Assembly: GCA_008330645.1 (NCBI GenBank)
Contig: VLTN01000004.1
Span: forward strand, 310,001-374,000
Length of the DNA stretch: 64,000 nt
DNA from: Cafeteria roenbergensis
Taxonomy: Eukaryota; Sar; Bigyra; Bicosoecida; Cafeteriaceae
Reading direction: 5' to 3'
The translations under genes and the position numbers were made by a program. Within the stretch, counting starts at the first letter, position 1, and each line of letters starts with the position of its first letter. Shown one piece after another: positions 9,901 to 21,555 of this stretch. Below the pieces are notes generated by a model. The model searched no databases and was not told the origin of the DNA. It saw only the letters and a program-made list of their open reading frames with translations.

Positions 9901-12324
9901 TTAGCCGGCGCTCCGCCGCGCACTCCGCCGCCGCCGCGCCATCGACGGCCCTGCCCTCGGCCTCGCCCGCTGACAGCCACGCTTCGTCGGCGGTCATGCC
10001 CCCAGTGCTGCCATCGCCCACCCCAGCCGTGGCCGGCGCCGCTTCCGGCCCCGGGGCGTCCGGGGTGGTGGCGCCTCCGCCCGACGTCTCGGCACGCCCG
10101 GTCGCTGCCCGCGGCTCATCCTCCTCCTCCGTGCCAGCGTCGCTCCTCAGCGCGGGCCGCGGCATGGGCGTCTACGCGTCGCCAGCCCTCCCCTCGCTGC
10201 TCGCGTCTCCCATGCCTGCTTCGGCCTCGGCGTCAGTGCCTGCCCACCTGGGCACCCCACAGCAGCCGCAGCACTCCTCGTCGGCGGCCTCCGCCTCCTC
10301 CTGCCCGCTGGCCGCCGCTCTGGCATTCCCCGTCCCGTCCTTCGAGTCCTCGGCCCAGACCGACCGCACGGACGCTCTCGGTGACTCCCTCGGCCTCTCG
10401 CCCGTCTCGGGCTGCCATCACCGGCCAACCTCCGACGCCCCCTCCGCCAGCGCCTTCCACCGCACGCCCCAGCGAAGCGGCCGCGCCGCCTCGCTCTCCG
10501 CCGGCGAATTCGGCCACCAAGGCCCCTCGGCCGTCGGCGACCTCGCCCTCGACCACGCCAGCGTCTCACGGTCCTGCATCGCCGCCAGGTGCGGGTGTGC
10601 TGGCATACCCCTTCGCCACGCAGGCGCAGGGGGTCGTCCTCAACGTTGTGGCCACGGCCACGTGCGCAGCCATCAACGCATTCACGCTGTCCATCGTGGC
10701 CGTAGCGGCTCATGAGGCGCACTGGGGCGGCGCAGGCGCGCTGGGATCCGCAACTTACGAGGCGACAATCGGTGCGTGGCTCGGCCGGGTCTGGCGGCGC
10801 GTCGCGGCGGGCAGCGTGCTGCTGGGCTCCTTGGGAGCACTCACAGGATTCCTGGTCATCATGTGCGACCTGGTGCAGCCCATTGTGCTGGTGGCGGCCG
10901 GGGACTGCGACGGGCCTCAGGGCAGCGCGTCCCCCGGTTGCAACGCCGCGCTCGCGTTCTTCGCTCAGCGCTGGGTAGTGGCTGCGGTGTTCGGCATTCT
11001 TATGCTCCCTCTGACGGCTGCCAGGCGGCTGAGCTCCCTGTCGCACTCCTCGCTGCTTGCAGCCGCCTCGGTTGCAGTTGTGACCCTGGTGCTGGCGCTT
11101 CAGGCGGGGAGGCTGGCCCCCCGCGGCCCGCCGGCCGGCCGAAGGCTCGGCGCGAGCGACCAAGGCCCGTGGCTTCCCGGGCAGGGGGACGGGTGGTCGG
11201 TCCTGTCCACGCTCCCCATCATCGTCTTCGCGCTCGGGAACCACTTGCAGCTCGTGCCGCTCTGGCGGGACATGGTGGCCCCAGAAGAGGCGCTGGGCGG
11301 GGGGAACAAACGCCCCACCTCCGCGCTTCGCAACGCCGAGGACGGAGCAAGCGATGCCGGACAGGCCCTCGCTGGAAGGCGCGATAGCTTGAGCTCCGAA
11401 GGAGCGAGCGGCGACTGCGCAGCGCGGGGAGCAGTGAGCGGGTTGGACGGCTTCGACGCTGGCCCCGCCGGCCACGCGCGGAAGCTGTCGCCCGCCGATG
11501 TTCAGGCCGCGGAGGCCGGCGCGCGGGGGCTCACGGTGGCCATGCTGGGGGCGGCGGCTCTGTGCACGTTGCTCTATTGCTCAACGGGCCTCGTCGGCCT
11601 GCTCGCCTTCGGGAGCAAGGTTTGCGGGGACGTGCTGCGAAGCATGGGAAGCCCCGGAAACCCCGCCGTTGGGTGCGAGCACGGAAGCGCCTCGGACGGC
11701 GTGGCGCCCGTCCAGCCGGGCGAGTGGGCCGCGTGGAACATGGCGGCGAAGGGGCTGATGGCGATTCACATTGCACTGGCCTTCCCAGTGATCCACTTTC
11801 CGTGCAGAGAGACGCTGCTCGAGGCCGCCGCGTGGGCAACGCGCGCATGGGCAAGGAGGCCTGTGCCTGCCGGAGGTGCAGGCGACGACAGCATCGGGGG
11901 CGCTGCGGAAGGGCGGGGCACTCACGGGCTGCGGGCGCGGCTCGTCGTTGCCGTGCTTCTCACCGGCGTTTGCGCTGCGCTCGCCGTGGGGGCCCCCGGG
12001 GTGCAGGTCGTGTTCGGGCTGTGCGGCGCCACCGTCAGCGTGACGCAGATTTATCTGCTTCCGGCGGCGATCCTGTGGCGCTGGGCGGCGATGCAGGGGG
12101 GCAGCCACGGGGAGGGGCTTGCTGAGGGCAGCGCCCTGCTTGCCCGCGGTGGCAGCGCCGAACCGACCGAGTCGGGACTTGCCAAGCCTCGCATGGCGAG
12201 GCTATGGGCGTGCGGGGGATCGCCAGCCGTGCTGCGGGCACAGGCCGTCAGTTTGTGGGTCATAGGCACCGCGCTTGGCGTGCTGGGCACGGCAGTGACA
12301 GTCTGGCAGACGTGGCTCTCCTGA
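6981..12324 (+). CDS. AAAP-family amino acid transporter with long disordered N-terminal extension
   Basis: Probable secondary amino-acid transporter of the AAAP (SLC32/36/38) family in a cellular membrane. I read two exons, 6981-10380 and 10589-12324, with a 208-bp intron, giving 1,711 residues. Exon 2 encodes the membrane part. It begins at LGAGVLAYPFATQAQ, which matches the first-helix family motif (GaGvLalPya), and continues with about ten further hydrophobic segments, including a 70-residue polar loop and the helix near FALGNHLQLVPLW. The transporter frame has no usable ATG before its first helix, so it needs an upstream exon. The frame ending at 10380 supplies one in phase. The N-terminal 1,130 residues are Ser/Pro/Ala/Arg-rich with an acidic run at about 426-470 and a Thr-Gly repeat near 833-845. 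The donor is GTGACT, weaker than others here. The alternative is two genes, with the transporter starting in an unseen exon. The transporter family is fairly sure, the fusion less so. Confidence 0.7.
8257..8390 (+). repeat. GAC/GAT/GAG low-complexity tract coding an acidic run
   Basis: Near-repetitive GAC, GAT and GAG codons encode about 45 residues that are almost all Asp or Glu within the N-terminal extension of the transporter gene. Such tracts are usual in disordered regions and tend to vary in length. Confidence 0.8.
9480..9517 (+). repeat. ACCGGC hexanucleotide repeat
   Basis: About six copies of the hexamer accggc encode an alternating Thr-Gly run inside the N-terminal extension of the transporter gene. 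A similar accggc-rich stretch occurs in the nitrilase gene near 57110-57150. Confidence 0.8.
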
Positions 12325-12523
12325 AGCGCGCGCACGGGTGCGGGCGGGCGGGGCGGCGGCCGAACGAGAGGGCGTGTTCAATCAATGCTTTGCGCCGCCA
12401 GCACACAACACCGCCAAAAGCAGATGGCCGGGCCTGGCTAAAATTGGTTCGCCACGCTCACACCTTGCAGGTTCGACCGCGTGCCCAGTCTCCCACACGC
12501 GTGGGGACAGAGCTGCACGGCAG

Positions 12524-13651
12524 TCACGTGCCCGAGCAGGAGGTCGCAGGCTCGAGCGCTGCGAGCATGGCGTCCCGAGCGGCCGTCCAAACGGCATCGG
12601 CGTCGGAGCTCGACGGCGCCTCGGCCGCCGCGGCCGCCCTCGCGGCGTCCAGGGCGCGCACCTTCGCGGCGCGGAGCAGGGCCCCGGCGCTCGCCTGCGT
12701 CACGGGAGGCTCTGCCGCCAGCATCGCCGCGGCAAGCTCCGCCCCGAGCCGAGCGCCGTCGGAGTCCCCCCCAGCCCCGGCAGATGCTGCTGCCGCTGCC
12801 GAGCCCCGCCTGGCTGCAGAGACGCTACCCATGCACGCAGACACCGCATCCCGCAGTCGCAAATCGCACGCGTGCACCTCGGAACGATGCCGCGAGCCTC
12901 GGTCTGGCGCACCAGCCGGCGCGCTTGGAGAGCCTCGCGGCTCCTCTCCTCCATCGGCACGGGCGGGAAGGGTGTTTCCCCATGCGCCCTCCAGCGCTGC
13001 GCGCGCCAGCGCGAGCACCTCGGCAGGGCTGCCCTCCGCCGGCACCCTTGCCAAGAAGGCCGATTCCCACGCGGCGGCCCCCCGCCCGCCCCGGCCAGAC
13101 GAGCCCCGAAGCACGCTCGCGGTGGTCCTTTGCAGCTGCAGCGTCACGCGGCGCATGCTCTCGCGGGGAACCTGCTCTCCGAGGGGCCGGGCTGCGTTGC
13201 GGGCGCTCGCCACGCTGGCCGGCAGCACCAGCTCCAGCACGAGCAGCGCTGCCCGGTGGTCGCGGGCAGTCGCAGCGATGGACCGCCTCCAGCTGCGGTG
13301 CTCCGAGGTGTCGTCCACGAGCACAACGCGCGGCGCGGCGCTTTCCGCGACTGCCAGTGCCTGAGCAAGCGCTTGCATCGCAGCATGGCGGGCGGAGTGC
13401 CACGCAGCCGCGCGAGCGGCCGCCTCCTTCCCCTCCCGGCTTTCCGGCGCGGCCCCGCCGCCAGCGCGGGCGTCGCTGTCAAGAAGAATCGGGCTGATGC
13501 TGGCCCGCTCGCATGCTCGGCGGAACAGCGCGTCGAGCTCAATGTGGGTCACTGGGCCAGTCGACTCCTTTCGCAAGCCCCGACACAGCCGAGTCTTTCC
13601 CGACCCAGGCGGCCCGCTCAGCACAACAACCAGGGAGTCGGCCCGGCTCAT
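12524..13651 (-). CDS. PSTK-like L-seryl-tRNA(Sec) kinase
   Basis: P-loop kinase of 375 residues, single exon. The P-loop GPPGSGKT lies at residues 13-20 after a hydrophobic strand (LVVVLS). A Walker-B-like VVLVDDTSEHRSWRRSI follows. After that come LELVLPASVASARNAAR and a P..S..R segment, in the order seen in PSTK (DD.xYYRSMR, then a P..xxxxRN.xR motif, then a Pro-led helix). PSTK phosphorylates Ser on tRNA(Sec), the step before SepSecS converts it to selenocysteinyl-tRNA, so the gene would imply selenoprotein synthesis. The C-terminal half is Ala-rich and diverged, and human PSTK is of similar length (about 350). The ATG at 13651 lies just before the P-loop and is preferred; the open frame continues upstream to 13783. 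Another related P-loop kinase (KTI12-like) is possible. The gene converges on the transporter gene, with 199 bp between stops. Confidence 0.65.
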   Translation of the reverse strand: MSRADSLVVVLSGPPGSGKTRLCRGLRKESTGPVTHIELDALFRRACERASISPILLDSDARAGGGAAPESREGKEAAARAAAWHSARHAAMQALAQALAVAESAAPRVVLVDDTSEHRSWRRSIAATARDHRAALLVLELVLPASVASARNAARPLGEQVPRESMRRVTLQLQRTTASVLRGSSGRGGRGAAAWESAFLARVPAEGSPAEVLALARAALEGAWGNTLPARADGGEEPRGSPSAPAGAPDRGSRHRSEVHACDLRLRDAVSACMGSVSAARRGSAAAAASAGAGGDSDGARLGAELAAAMLAAEPPVTQASAGALLRAAKVRALDAARAAAAAEAPSSSDADAVWTAARDAMLAALEPATSCSGT

Positions 13652-13817
13652 TCCCCCGCAGCCATGCGGCTGGCCGCAGGCTGTGTCGGTGCGCTCCACC
13701 AGAGCCGTGCGCAATATTGGCTCTAGGTAAATATCACACGCGCAGCAGGCGGCATCGGGAGAGACGTCCCGTCCCGATGGCATTGCACCTCTTCCGCCCC
13801 GGCCGGGTGTGGGCGGA

Positions 13818-16800
13818 ATGGCCGGTCAGGCGGCCAGCCCGCTGGAGCTATGGATCGCCCGCATCCAGAACTCGTGGCTGCAGGTGCTCGTGCTCGTGAA
13901 CAAGGACACGCGCTCCAGCGCGGCGTCTGTGGCGGCGTCTGAGCTGGTCTCGTTCTTGCAGCTGCTGACCGTTCCAAGTGAGACCCGGCCCGCGGACAGT
14001 GGCCGCGCTGCAGCCCTTCTTGCGCGCCGAAGTGGCTGGCAGCGGAGTGCGAGCGGGCAGCCATGGAAGCCAGCGAGGGTCCTGCGAAAACCGTTGTGTG
14101 CTGCTCCGCCGTCGCAGTCACCGTGTGTCTCGAGTTGGCCAGGCGCGTGCCTGGCTCGGCGCCCCAGACGGCGCTTTCGGAGCTGCTCTTCGGCTTGTCG
14201 GTGGTCAACCCGGACTCCATCAAGCAAGTCTTTGGCGAGACCGTGTTCATCGCGCTGTTCGCACTGGCACTGATGTAAGTGCCGTCGCTCCAGGCCGCCG
14301 AACCGCCAAGCGACCGGCTGCCGCGCGTTGCGCGGCTGGAGTCTCCCTCCGCCGGTGCTTTTGTCGCCACCGCGCCTCTCTGATGCTCCTTGAGGTCACT
14401 CGCCTGCGACGCTCTCGCTGCAAGAGAGAGCGCGCGCTGTCGAACGGCAAGCCGGCAAAGTCAACGCAGCTCCGAGAGTCGGCCGTTTCCCTGCTTCGCC
14501 GCTGGCTTTGCCGTGGCCAGGACCGTGTCTGGCTCCTTCCCCCGCGATGCGCGCCCTCGCAGGAGCGTAACCGCTTTCGTTGTCATGGCCATCGTGGTTG
14601 CCGCAACGGTGGCCTCCAAGACGGCCAAGCACAGCCCCTACCTGCTGCGCACGCTGCGCGCCACGGCCAAGCTGAGCTCTACGTCCCTCTTCCTGCCCTG
14701 GACGTCGCTGCTGCTCCAGGCCCTGGGCTGCGACGGCAGCATCTGGTGGGGGGGAGCGGGGGTCGCGTGCTACGGGTAAGTCGTGCGCAGGGCGCAGCCC
14801 TCCACGCTCGAGGCGCTTCGTCGAGATTCAATCTTGTCGCCGTGGCGCCGATTCCAACGTGACGGCTGACCGTGCGCATGGGGGTTGCATCGCGTTTCGC
14901 AGGCCGGTCCATCTACCGCTGGCCATCTTCGTGATCCTGCTGCTGCCCTTTTTCATCACGGCCTCGCTGACTGTGGCAAGGTGAGCCTGAGGGCCAGTGC
15001 GGCCCGGACTTGCTCGGTGCGCCGGCTGTTTTCAGCTCCTTCTGCTGCTGCTGCGCGACGGTCCTCGTCGTCCCCGACGTTGCTATGGCCTGTTGTCCCC
15101 CGCAGCGTGTACATCGACAGGGTCCCCACTTCGGCCCAGCTTGACGCTCGCACGCATGGCCGCGCGGACGTGTTGCTGCTGATCGTCAAGCTTGTGCTCA
15201 CGGCGCTCCTGACCTACGGCACGTCTACTGCGCCACAGTGGCTCCTTGTGGGCGTGCTGGCAGTTTCGGGAGTCTTGTGGCTTTTCCTCTTCTTGACCAT
15301 GGTTCCGTTTGCGCGCCTGGTCATGAACGCCGCGCACGTGGGGATGGCGACCGCGTTCCTCTGGGCAACCCTGTGCGCAGTCATTGTGTGGGCCTCCGAA
15401 GGCGCGCAGGACGTCGGCGTCATCCTTGTGCTCGGCACTCCCCTCGCCGGCGTCCTGGGTTTCACGGGCGCGTACATGCGTTTCTACGGCATCCTGGAAC
15501 AAGACGACCCTTACGGAATGCGCTCTATGTGGATGGTGACGCTGTGGACCCGCGAGCGCCTCCGAGAAGCCCACAGGTCAAAGCGCCGGCACGAGGGCAT
15601 CCCGATCCCGGGGCTTCAAGTGGCAGAGCCACCTCCGAGCGTCCATGTCAGCCGGTGGGGCATCAAGCCAGCTGAGGGGCAGTCCTGGTCCAGCGCTCTG
15701 GAAGCCTCAGCTGTGACCGGCATCGAGGCGCTCGAGGACCTGTTCGCCAGCGTGGGCATCGCTCACTCCATCGCGTCGACGTTCTACAAGGTCACGACGC
15801 AGCTGTCGCACTACAAGGAGCGCCAGGCGCTGACCCTGGCGCGCGCAGTCAGCCGCTCCTTCGACATCGATTTCTTCTTCTACCAGAGCCTGGAGGACAT
15901 GCAAAGCGGCACCGACGGCGGCAAGCGCGACGTGACTCGCCAGACCATGTCCGTAGTGGACCGCGTGCTGTTTGACCAGTACAAGGTCACGGCCCTGGAG
16001 TCCGAGGCCGACTGCTACGCGGTTCACGTGATGCTGATGAAGCACGTGGCCGGCCGCGGAATGGACGTCGGCTTCCTCCACGCGCAGCTGGGCGCGCGCT
16101 TGGACGACGCGATGCGGACCGCCGCCAAGTCGTTCGAGGCCATGATGCGCATCAACTCCGAGTCGCCCGAGGCGCTCACCTACGCGGCGGACTTTCACCT
16201 GCAGCTCGCGGGCAACACCCTCGTGGCCGCGGACCTGCTGCAGCGCGCCCAGCGCATCGAGGAGAACAACCGGCGCATCAAGGAGCGGAAGATCGGCCAC
16301 CTCGCCTTCAACAGCAGGGCGGACGACGACCTGTCCCCCACGGACGAGCAGAACGCCTCCTTTACCATCAGCACCGACCGGGCCCGCCTCGGAGAGATCA
16401 TCGCGGTCAACGCCGCTGCCGTGCGCATCCTCGGCTCGAGCACGCTGCTCGGCTCCAACATCAACACCATCATCCCTCGGCCCATCTCCGACGTGCACGA
16501 CTCGTTTCTGGCAAAGTTCGTGCAGACAGGCACCAGCAAGTTCCTCGACAGCACCCGGCTCATGGTGGCCCAGCACTCGGCCGGGCACCTGTTTCCAGTG
16601 CGCTTCCGAATTTTCGAGACGCCGCCGTCGGCCGAGGACATGCGGCCCAAGCTCACCGGCCTCATCGCGCCCGTGACGACTGACGACGGCTTCTTCATCA
16701 TCGGCGACGAGTCGTTCGACTTCACGATCCTGTCCGTCTGCCTCAAGTCGGCAAGCATCCTGCAGAGGCCGGTGGACGCGCTGTCTGACAGGGGCGTTCC

Positions 16801-19800
16801 TGCCGCGATCGTTTTCCCGGAGCTCTTTGGGTCCGCCGGGCAGGGCGGAGTCGTGGACGCTCCGGGCCCGCGCGCCCCGGTGCGCGTGCAGTCCATGCGG
16901 CGAGGCGAGTCGGCCTCAAGCGCGGCGTTCGCGGCAGGCCTGTCCGGGGGGGCAGGCAGCCCCCGCCGGAGGCAAGGGCATGGCGTGCGCCCCGGATCCG
17001 CACGTTCGGCGGCCGGAACAGTGCTTGCCGACGGCGAGGGCGACCAGAAGGAGGCAGGGGCCAAGCCGCCGCACGGCTCCATGGTGTCCGACTTCGTCGA
17101 CCAGTTCCCTCCCGTGCTCCGCGAGTCGTTCTCGCAGCACACCCGCGTGAACCTGTTCGTGCCGGCGTTCCTGAGCGAGGACGACTTCGACGGGGGGCAC
17201 TCGGACGGCGTGTCCAGCGTTGGCGACTTCTCGGACGACGGCGGGCAGCACACTCGCGACGACGCGCACGGGGCCGGGATGACGGCGGTGGGCCTGCCGC
17301 AAGTGCAGGAGGTGGACGAGCCCTCGGAGAGCATCTTGCCCGGCGACAGCAGGGCCAGCTTGGAGCCCTCGGGGGGCGACGTGGACTCCGTGGGACCCGC
17401 GATGAGCGATTCGGCAGGCTCAAGCCTCGGCGGCACTGGGGGCGAGCACCCAGAGGACGACGCCGACCCCGCCACGAGGCGAGTGGAGCCACAGGTCATC
17501 CCCGTCTCGCTACGCTGCTTTGCGCTGCCAAAGCGCACGCCCACCATGCCCTCTGGCGTGCTCATTGCGTGGTCGCGGGTGGAGAAGCCTGCGAGGCCAG
17601 GGGCCGGGGCGCGCGCCGTCCCTGCCAGCGCGTGGGGCAGAGACGCAGCGCCCAAGGCCAAGCCGGGCGCAACAGCGGTGAGCCCCGCGGCGGGGGCCGA
17701 GCCTGCCGCAGGGGCGCCCGCAGCATCCGGGGCCAAGGCGCGTTCGGTCATGTTCGCCAGCTCCTCAGACGCTGCGGCAGGCAGCTCTGACGCCAGCCTC
17801 AAGCCGCCTGAGGGTGAGCAGGCGGAGGCCTCTGGCACCCTGGGCTTGTCGCCGTCCACCGCGGCGAGTGCCAAGGCGTGGCGAACAGCTGCAACCACTT
17901 CGGCTTCGGCGCGGCAGAAACCGCCTCCCTCCACCTCGCTTGTGGCCAGCCCCAATCCCAGCGCCGGGGGAGGCCCCGTGGCGCCAGCGTTCTCCGGGGT
18001 GGTCGACCAGCCGCGCGGCATCGACGACCACGAAATGACCGTGGGCGACGCCGAGTCGATGCAGCAGTCGGCGCTCCGACGCTCCCTCAAGCGCGTGCTT
18101 GACGCTATGACAAAGCGGCCCTCCAGCGGAGTGGCTCTCATGCGCCGCGTCCTTTGGGCCACAACGGCCATCTTCATCGTCTTCGCGGTCGTGTGCCTCG
18201 CGGCACTGGGGCCCTGGGCAACCCACATCCGGCGGCACGTGGCCGGTATCCGCCACGCCGGCCACCTCATCGAGGAGCTGCACCAGTCTCACATGGTCGT
18301 GCAAATCCTCGCGACGGAGAGCGCCCTGCAGGCAACCGGGCAGGGAGGCTGGCCCGTGACCGACATGAACGCGACGCGAACGCAGTTGCTGCGGATGCCA
18401 GGAAGGCTGGACGAGGCCGTGTCCGTGTTCTTCTCGGACATCCAGGCCCTGGGAGGCCCGCTTGAGCGGCTCTCCACCGACCCGCAGTCCGCCTCCGTGG
18501 TGTCAGAGACTGAATCCGGGGACGTGACCGGTGGTTCGGCCCTCTCCGCAGGCATCGACTGGGAGTCCAGCGGCGCCCTCCCCGAGCTGGCGAGCGGCGG
18601 CCCCGCCGTGGCTTTGGCCGGAAACACGCGCTCTGGCCGAGAGCTAGTAGCCAGCTCTGCCGGCGCTGCCAAGATTTCAATGAGCCTCTTCGACGCCCTG
18701 CAGACGTGCCAGCAATCGCTGCAGTCGCTCGCTGAGCTCCCCCAAGGCAGCTTCACGGAGACCAACCCCAGCGCCGCGTTTGTGCTCAACAACGCCCGAG
18801 GAAACATCGGAAACGTGGTCAACGCCTCGCTCACGACCAAGCTCGCCGAGCTTGGGAACGAGCTGGCAGCCATTGAGGAGATCGAGCTGCTGACCTTCAT
18901 CTGCGTGATTGCCATCACGGTGGTGGGCCAGCTGATTCTGAGCATGTGGGCCTCCCGCACCCTGTGGAGCGACCAGATTGCGATGATGCGCATCTTCTAC
19001 GAGATTCCGGGTAAGCTGGCGAGCGCCATGGCAGCGAGAGCGGAGCTCAAGCTGCGGAGGCACCGCCGGCAGACTGTCAGCGTGGTGGGCGCTGCTCAAG
19101 AGTCCGCAGTGAACGAGGACAGCGACGGCAGCATCGATCGGCAGCGCGAGGAGGGCGAGGAGATCCGGTGGCAGCTGATGGTGGAGCGCATGTCGCGGGT
19201 GGCGCAGCAGGACTGGGCGCAGGAACAGGCGGCGGCCCACGGGGTGACCGTTGACGAGTATGTTGGCCGGCGGCGCACCACGCGCTCGTCGATTCAGCTC
19301 GATGCGTTCATCAGCGGCAGGCGAAACTCCGTCGGGGGGGCGATGGAGCCAGGTGCAGCAGCCGCGGCAGCGGGGAGATTCGCCGGCGCTGGCATTGGCG
19401 GGCCTGACATGGAGCGTGGTCGCAGAGGCAGCGTGGGCCGCGGCGGCCGAGCCGCTCCAAGCCGCGGCGACCTCCGCATTCGCCAGCAGCTTCTCAAGGA
19501 GCGGCGCGACGGCATCCGCATCGGCGACCCATCCTGCACGAGAACTAACCTTCTTCTGGTGAACCTGGCGCCCAGCCTCTTGATCGCTGCATGGTTCGCG
19601 ACCATCTACAGCCTGGACCTTGCCATGCACAACCGCGTCACGATCGAATCGGAGCGGCTGGTCCACCTGCAGCAGCTCTCCGTGTGGGCTGGAAAGCTCG
19701 CCCATACTGCCGCCGATTCGGTCTTTCTGCCGAGCGTGCGCAGCAACGCGACCCTGCAAGCTGCGCTCCACGAGGACGCGCTCACGGAGCGCGACGCTCT

Positions 19801-21262
19801 CACTCGACGCAGCGGGCTCATCGAGAACGGCGGCCACTCCGCCCTGGCTGTCGCTCTTCAGGCCCAGTCCCGTCGGGACTTCGCCACGCTGACCCCAGCC
19901 CCGTCCAACAGCCCTCTTCAGGTGGTCTTGCACGACCAAGCCTGCCCTGCCGTCCTTGCAGGCGCCGCGGGCACGTACTTTGCGCAGCGAGACATTGTTA
20001 CGGCGGCAAGCTGTCTGACCGTTCACGACGGCGTGCTCAGCCGCGGCCTCAGCGTCGCCATATCTCGCATCGTCTCTCACTCCAGGGCCGCCGAGGTCTC
20101 CTTCGACCGGCTCTGGAAAGCGTCTGGGCAGCTGCAGCAGGCCGAAGCCAACGCCACGTGGGCGAGTGAGAACGGCGTGAGCCCCGATCGGCTGCAGCGC
20201 CAGATCCGGCTGCTTGAGCACGACGCTCGGGACCTGGCTGGCAGCGTTTTGCAGCTGTACGACCCTTGGGTCCGGTCGGCGCTGTCGTCCATGGAACGCA
20301 CCATCGTCGTGAGCGTCGAGGCGGACGTGAACGCGACTTGGGAAGCGCAGCGCAACATCACCATTGGGTTTCTGGCAGTGTTCATGCTGGCCGTGGTCAC
20401 TCTGTTCGCCCCCAGGCTCGCGTGGGTGGAGCGCATCGTCACGGCCACCCGCCGCATGCTGCTGGTCATCCCGGACGAGGTGCTGACCGGCTTCCCCCGC
20501 ATTGCCGAGAGCGTGCGGGAGATGGAGCAGGCGCTGACCACTCGCTCCACCCTCTCGCACAAGCTGGGGTCGACTGCGCGTGCGCGCAAGCGGGCCGGCA
20601 GCGGGGCAGCCCCCGCGAAGCGGCCTCGCAGGTCCGCGATGCGGGTCCGGCCCTCCGCCTCAGAGGCTGGCGACCGCTATGTCGCCACACCGTCAGGCGC
20701 ACGAGCGGGTATGACTGCGTCTGACTCACACACCAGCTTTGGCTCCAAGGCAGTGACTTACCGCCCGGAACTGGAGGGGTCCTCCTTCCAGCAAGGGCAA
20801 GCCTCAATGTCAGCGCCCAGGTCGGCTGGGGCAGACGGCCTCGACCTCACGGAGAGCGTCTCCCAATGCAGGCCAGGAGAGGCTGCTGACGCCAAGAGGG
20901 TCCCTCCGCGACTCGAGATCTCAGGCCCCGCCGGCAGGTCCGTCCTCAGCAGCCAGCACCCGACCGCAGACAGCGATGCCGCGCGGTTTGCCAGCGGATC
21001 CCTGCGCGCGGCGGGGACGGCTGGCAACAGCGGGACGGAGACCCCCTTCGTCAGCAGCGGCGGCCCGCCGGTTGTGTTGTCGCCCGCCCACGCGGCGCCG
21101 GACGGCGCCTCTGGCAGTGCCGATGCGACTGGTCGTCGCTCCCCGCAGGCCAGGCAGCCGGCGCCGCAGGCGGGCGACAGCCCGTCCGCCCTGCATACCC
21201 CGGACGAGGACTCGGACAGGGATGCTGAGACGGGCAACCCGGTTCCTCCTGGGCTGCGCTGA
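13818..21262 (+). CDS. TmcB-like multi-pass membrane protein with TPR and PAS domains
   Basis: Five exons: 13818-13977, 14118-14274, 14563-14775, 14903-14980 and 15106-21262, giving 2,254 residues. All joins keep phase. An acceptor at 14061 instead of 14118 would also fit. The N-terminal 350 residues hold many hydrophobic helices. A helical-repeat region (about 490-590, with YAADFHLQLAGNTLVAADLL) matches the TPR of TmcB/TmcC proteins. A PAS-like domain follows (about 615-710) with NTIIPRPISDVHDSFL, a hallmark of the TmcB PAS. After an acidic, low-complexity segment come two more modules, each a membrane helix, about 220-245 residues of presumed external helical domain, and a second membrane helix (about 1218-1240/1461-1485 and 1683-1706/1950-1975). 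The C-terminal tail is disordered. Family members occur in amoebae, ciliates and oomycetes. The role is unknown, and membrane sensing is an inference from the PAS and paired-helix modules. Confidence 0.85.
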
Positions 21263-21555
21263 TTCCCAGCGGCTGCGCTGCGGCCGGAGTCTTGTTTCGG
21301 TGTGTGGAGCTTGTTCATCAAATTGGGCCGATTCTCAATTGGGCAGATTCTCTCTGCGTGGGCGGCTCGCACCCGCTCGGGCCACAAGCGTTCGTTTAGT
21401 TCACACACAAGTCAACCAGCATTGTATCACGCGCACACCCATCGCGCGAATCGCGAATTCGCTCCCTGCAGCCGGGTCCAACGCGCCAGATCTGCCTCTC
21501 TTCCCAGGCGCGGGCTGCTCCGCCCGCTGATGCCGCTACCTCCCTCCCCAGGCGC
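21263..21555. other. intergenic region 3' of the TmcB-like gene
   Basis: A gap of about 290 bp after the TmcB-like stop. It is less GC-rich than its surroundings and contains a 16-bp tandem repeat. Two strong plus-strand acceptor-like sites (pyrimidine tract then CAG) lie at 21500-21507 and 21541-21551, which leaves open a small plus-strand exon to the right. Confidence 0.4.
21321..21352. repeat. tandem 16-bp repeat, two copies
   Basis: The 16-mer beginning aattgggc occurs twice back to back (21321-21336 and 21337-21352) with one mismatch. It is AT-richer than its surroundings and lies about 60 bp past the TmcB-like stop, probably in the 3' UTR. Confidence 0.75.

Noticed and set aside
8453-10165. 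570-codon open frame antisense to the transporter's N-terminal extension
   Set aside because: The composition is a mirror of the low-complexity plus strand. There is no domain, and it overlaps a frame that joins in phase to the transporter.
16195-18270. Long open frame on the minus strand opposite the TmcB-like gene
   Set aside because: It is Ser/Pro/Arg-rich, carries no motif, and lies antisense to a clear coding exon. Long antisense frames are expected at this GC content.
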